DNA of 5,228 bases from an uncultured Caryophanales bacterium. Its GTDB lineage: Bacteria > Bacillota_I > Bacilli_A > RFN20 > CAG-826. The notes beneath the pieces are model-generated. The model made no database searches and had not been told where the DNA came from. It saw only the letters and a list, made by a program, of their open reading frames with translations. Position numbers and translations under genes: made by a program. The stretch covers positions 1 through 5,228 of the forward strand of contig CAMKAQ010000084.1 of NCBI GenBank assembly GCA_946410525.1, read 5' to 3'. This document shows positions 5,156-5,228 of the stretch, one piece after another; position 1 is the stretch's first letter; each line of letters opens with the position of its first letter.

Positions 5156-5228
5156 ATGAATATTGCGATTTTAGGATATGGCACAGTCGGACAGGGCGTG
5201 GACGAAATCATCAGCAAATCCCGCTCCG
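5156..5228 (+). CDS. hom: Homoserine dehydrogenase, N-terminus (3' truncated by window)
   Basis: Twenty-four residues are visible, MNIAILGYGTVGQGVDEIISKSRS, running off the right edge. The Rossmann motif GYGTVGQG at residues 7-14 (GxGxxG) followed by GV matches the NAD(P)-binding start of homoserine dehydrogenases, which reduce aspartate semialdehyde to homoserine. The start lies 2 nt after the TGA of the ThrC-ThrB fusion, so the two are co-transcribed and probably translationally coupled. Operon position supports the call, because Hom supplies the homoserine used by the kinase domain upstream. With so few residues, another GxGxxG oxidoreductase is formally possible. Confidence 0.85.
   Translation, partial: MNIAILGYGTVGQGVDEIISKSRS

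Noticed and set aside
5151..5156. TGA read as Trp (code 4)
   Set aside because: Trp codons in all genes are TGG. TGA here is followed at once by TAA and the hom start, and it ends a full-length kinase domain.

Overview
The window reads as a low-to-moderate GC genome of the Bacillota type, possibly a gut-associated Erysipelotrichia-like or related lineage. The pointers are A+T-rich intergenic regions with near-consensus sigma-A promoters, a homotetrameric-type GltA, and an AAA/DUF4143 ATPase of the kind common in host-associated anaerobes. The lineage is inferred from style, not from a marker gene. TGA is read as stop and Trp is TGG, so the standard bacterial code fits.

Layout. (1) 1-659, + strand: the C-terminal half of an NADPH-dependent glutamate synthase small-subunit-type oxidoreductase (gltA), cut by the left edge. 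(2) 660-833: a convergent intergenic region with three TTTCTACAC repeats at an exact 31-bp period, then a perfect 11-bp inverted repeat. (3) 834-2207, - strand: a complete 457-aa AAA_14/DUF4143 ATPase with a nuclease-like C-terminus. (4) 2208-2392: three copies of a different repeat (ATCTTGCGTATTAAG on the ATPase coding strand, period 33-34 bp) that overlap the likely ATPase promoter, then a strong terminator. (5) 2393-2692, - strand: a 99-aa membrane protein of unknown function with its own near-perfect promoter. (6) 2693-2846: a divergent promoter region. (7) 2847-5153, + strand: a 768-aa fusion of threonine synthase and homoserine kinase. (8) 5156 to the right edge: the N-terminus of homoserine dehydrogenase (hom).

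How the parts work together. The fusion and hom form one operon that converts aspartate semialdehyde to homoserine (Hom), O-phosphohomoserine (ThrB domain) and threonine (ThrC domain). The operon promoter lies so close to the start codon that the mRNA looks leaderless, and a perfect 8+8 bp palindrome covers its -35 box. This suggests control by a repressor rather than by a T-box. gltA belongs to glutamate synthesis.

The ATPase between these housekeeping genes looks like an accessory insertion. Its codon use differs from its neighbours, it lies between terminator-like structures, and each side has its own triplet of helically phased repeats. This ATPase-plus-repeat-array arrangement is the best candidate here for an undescribed system.
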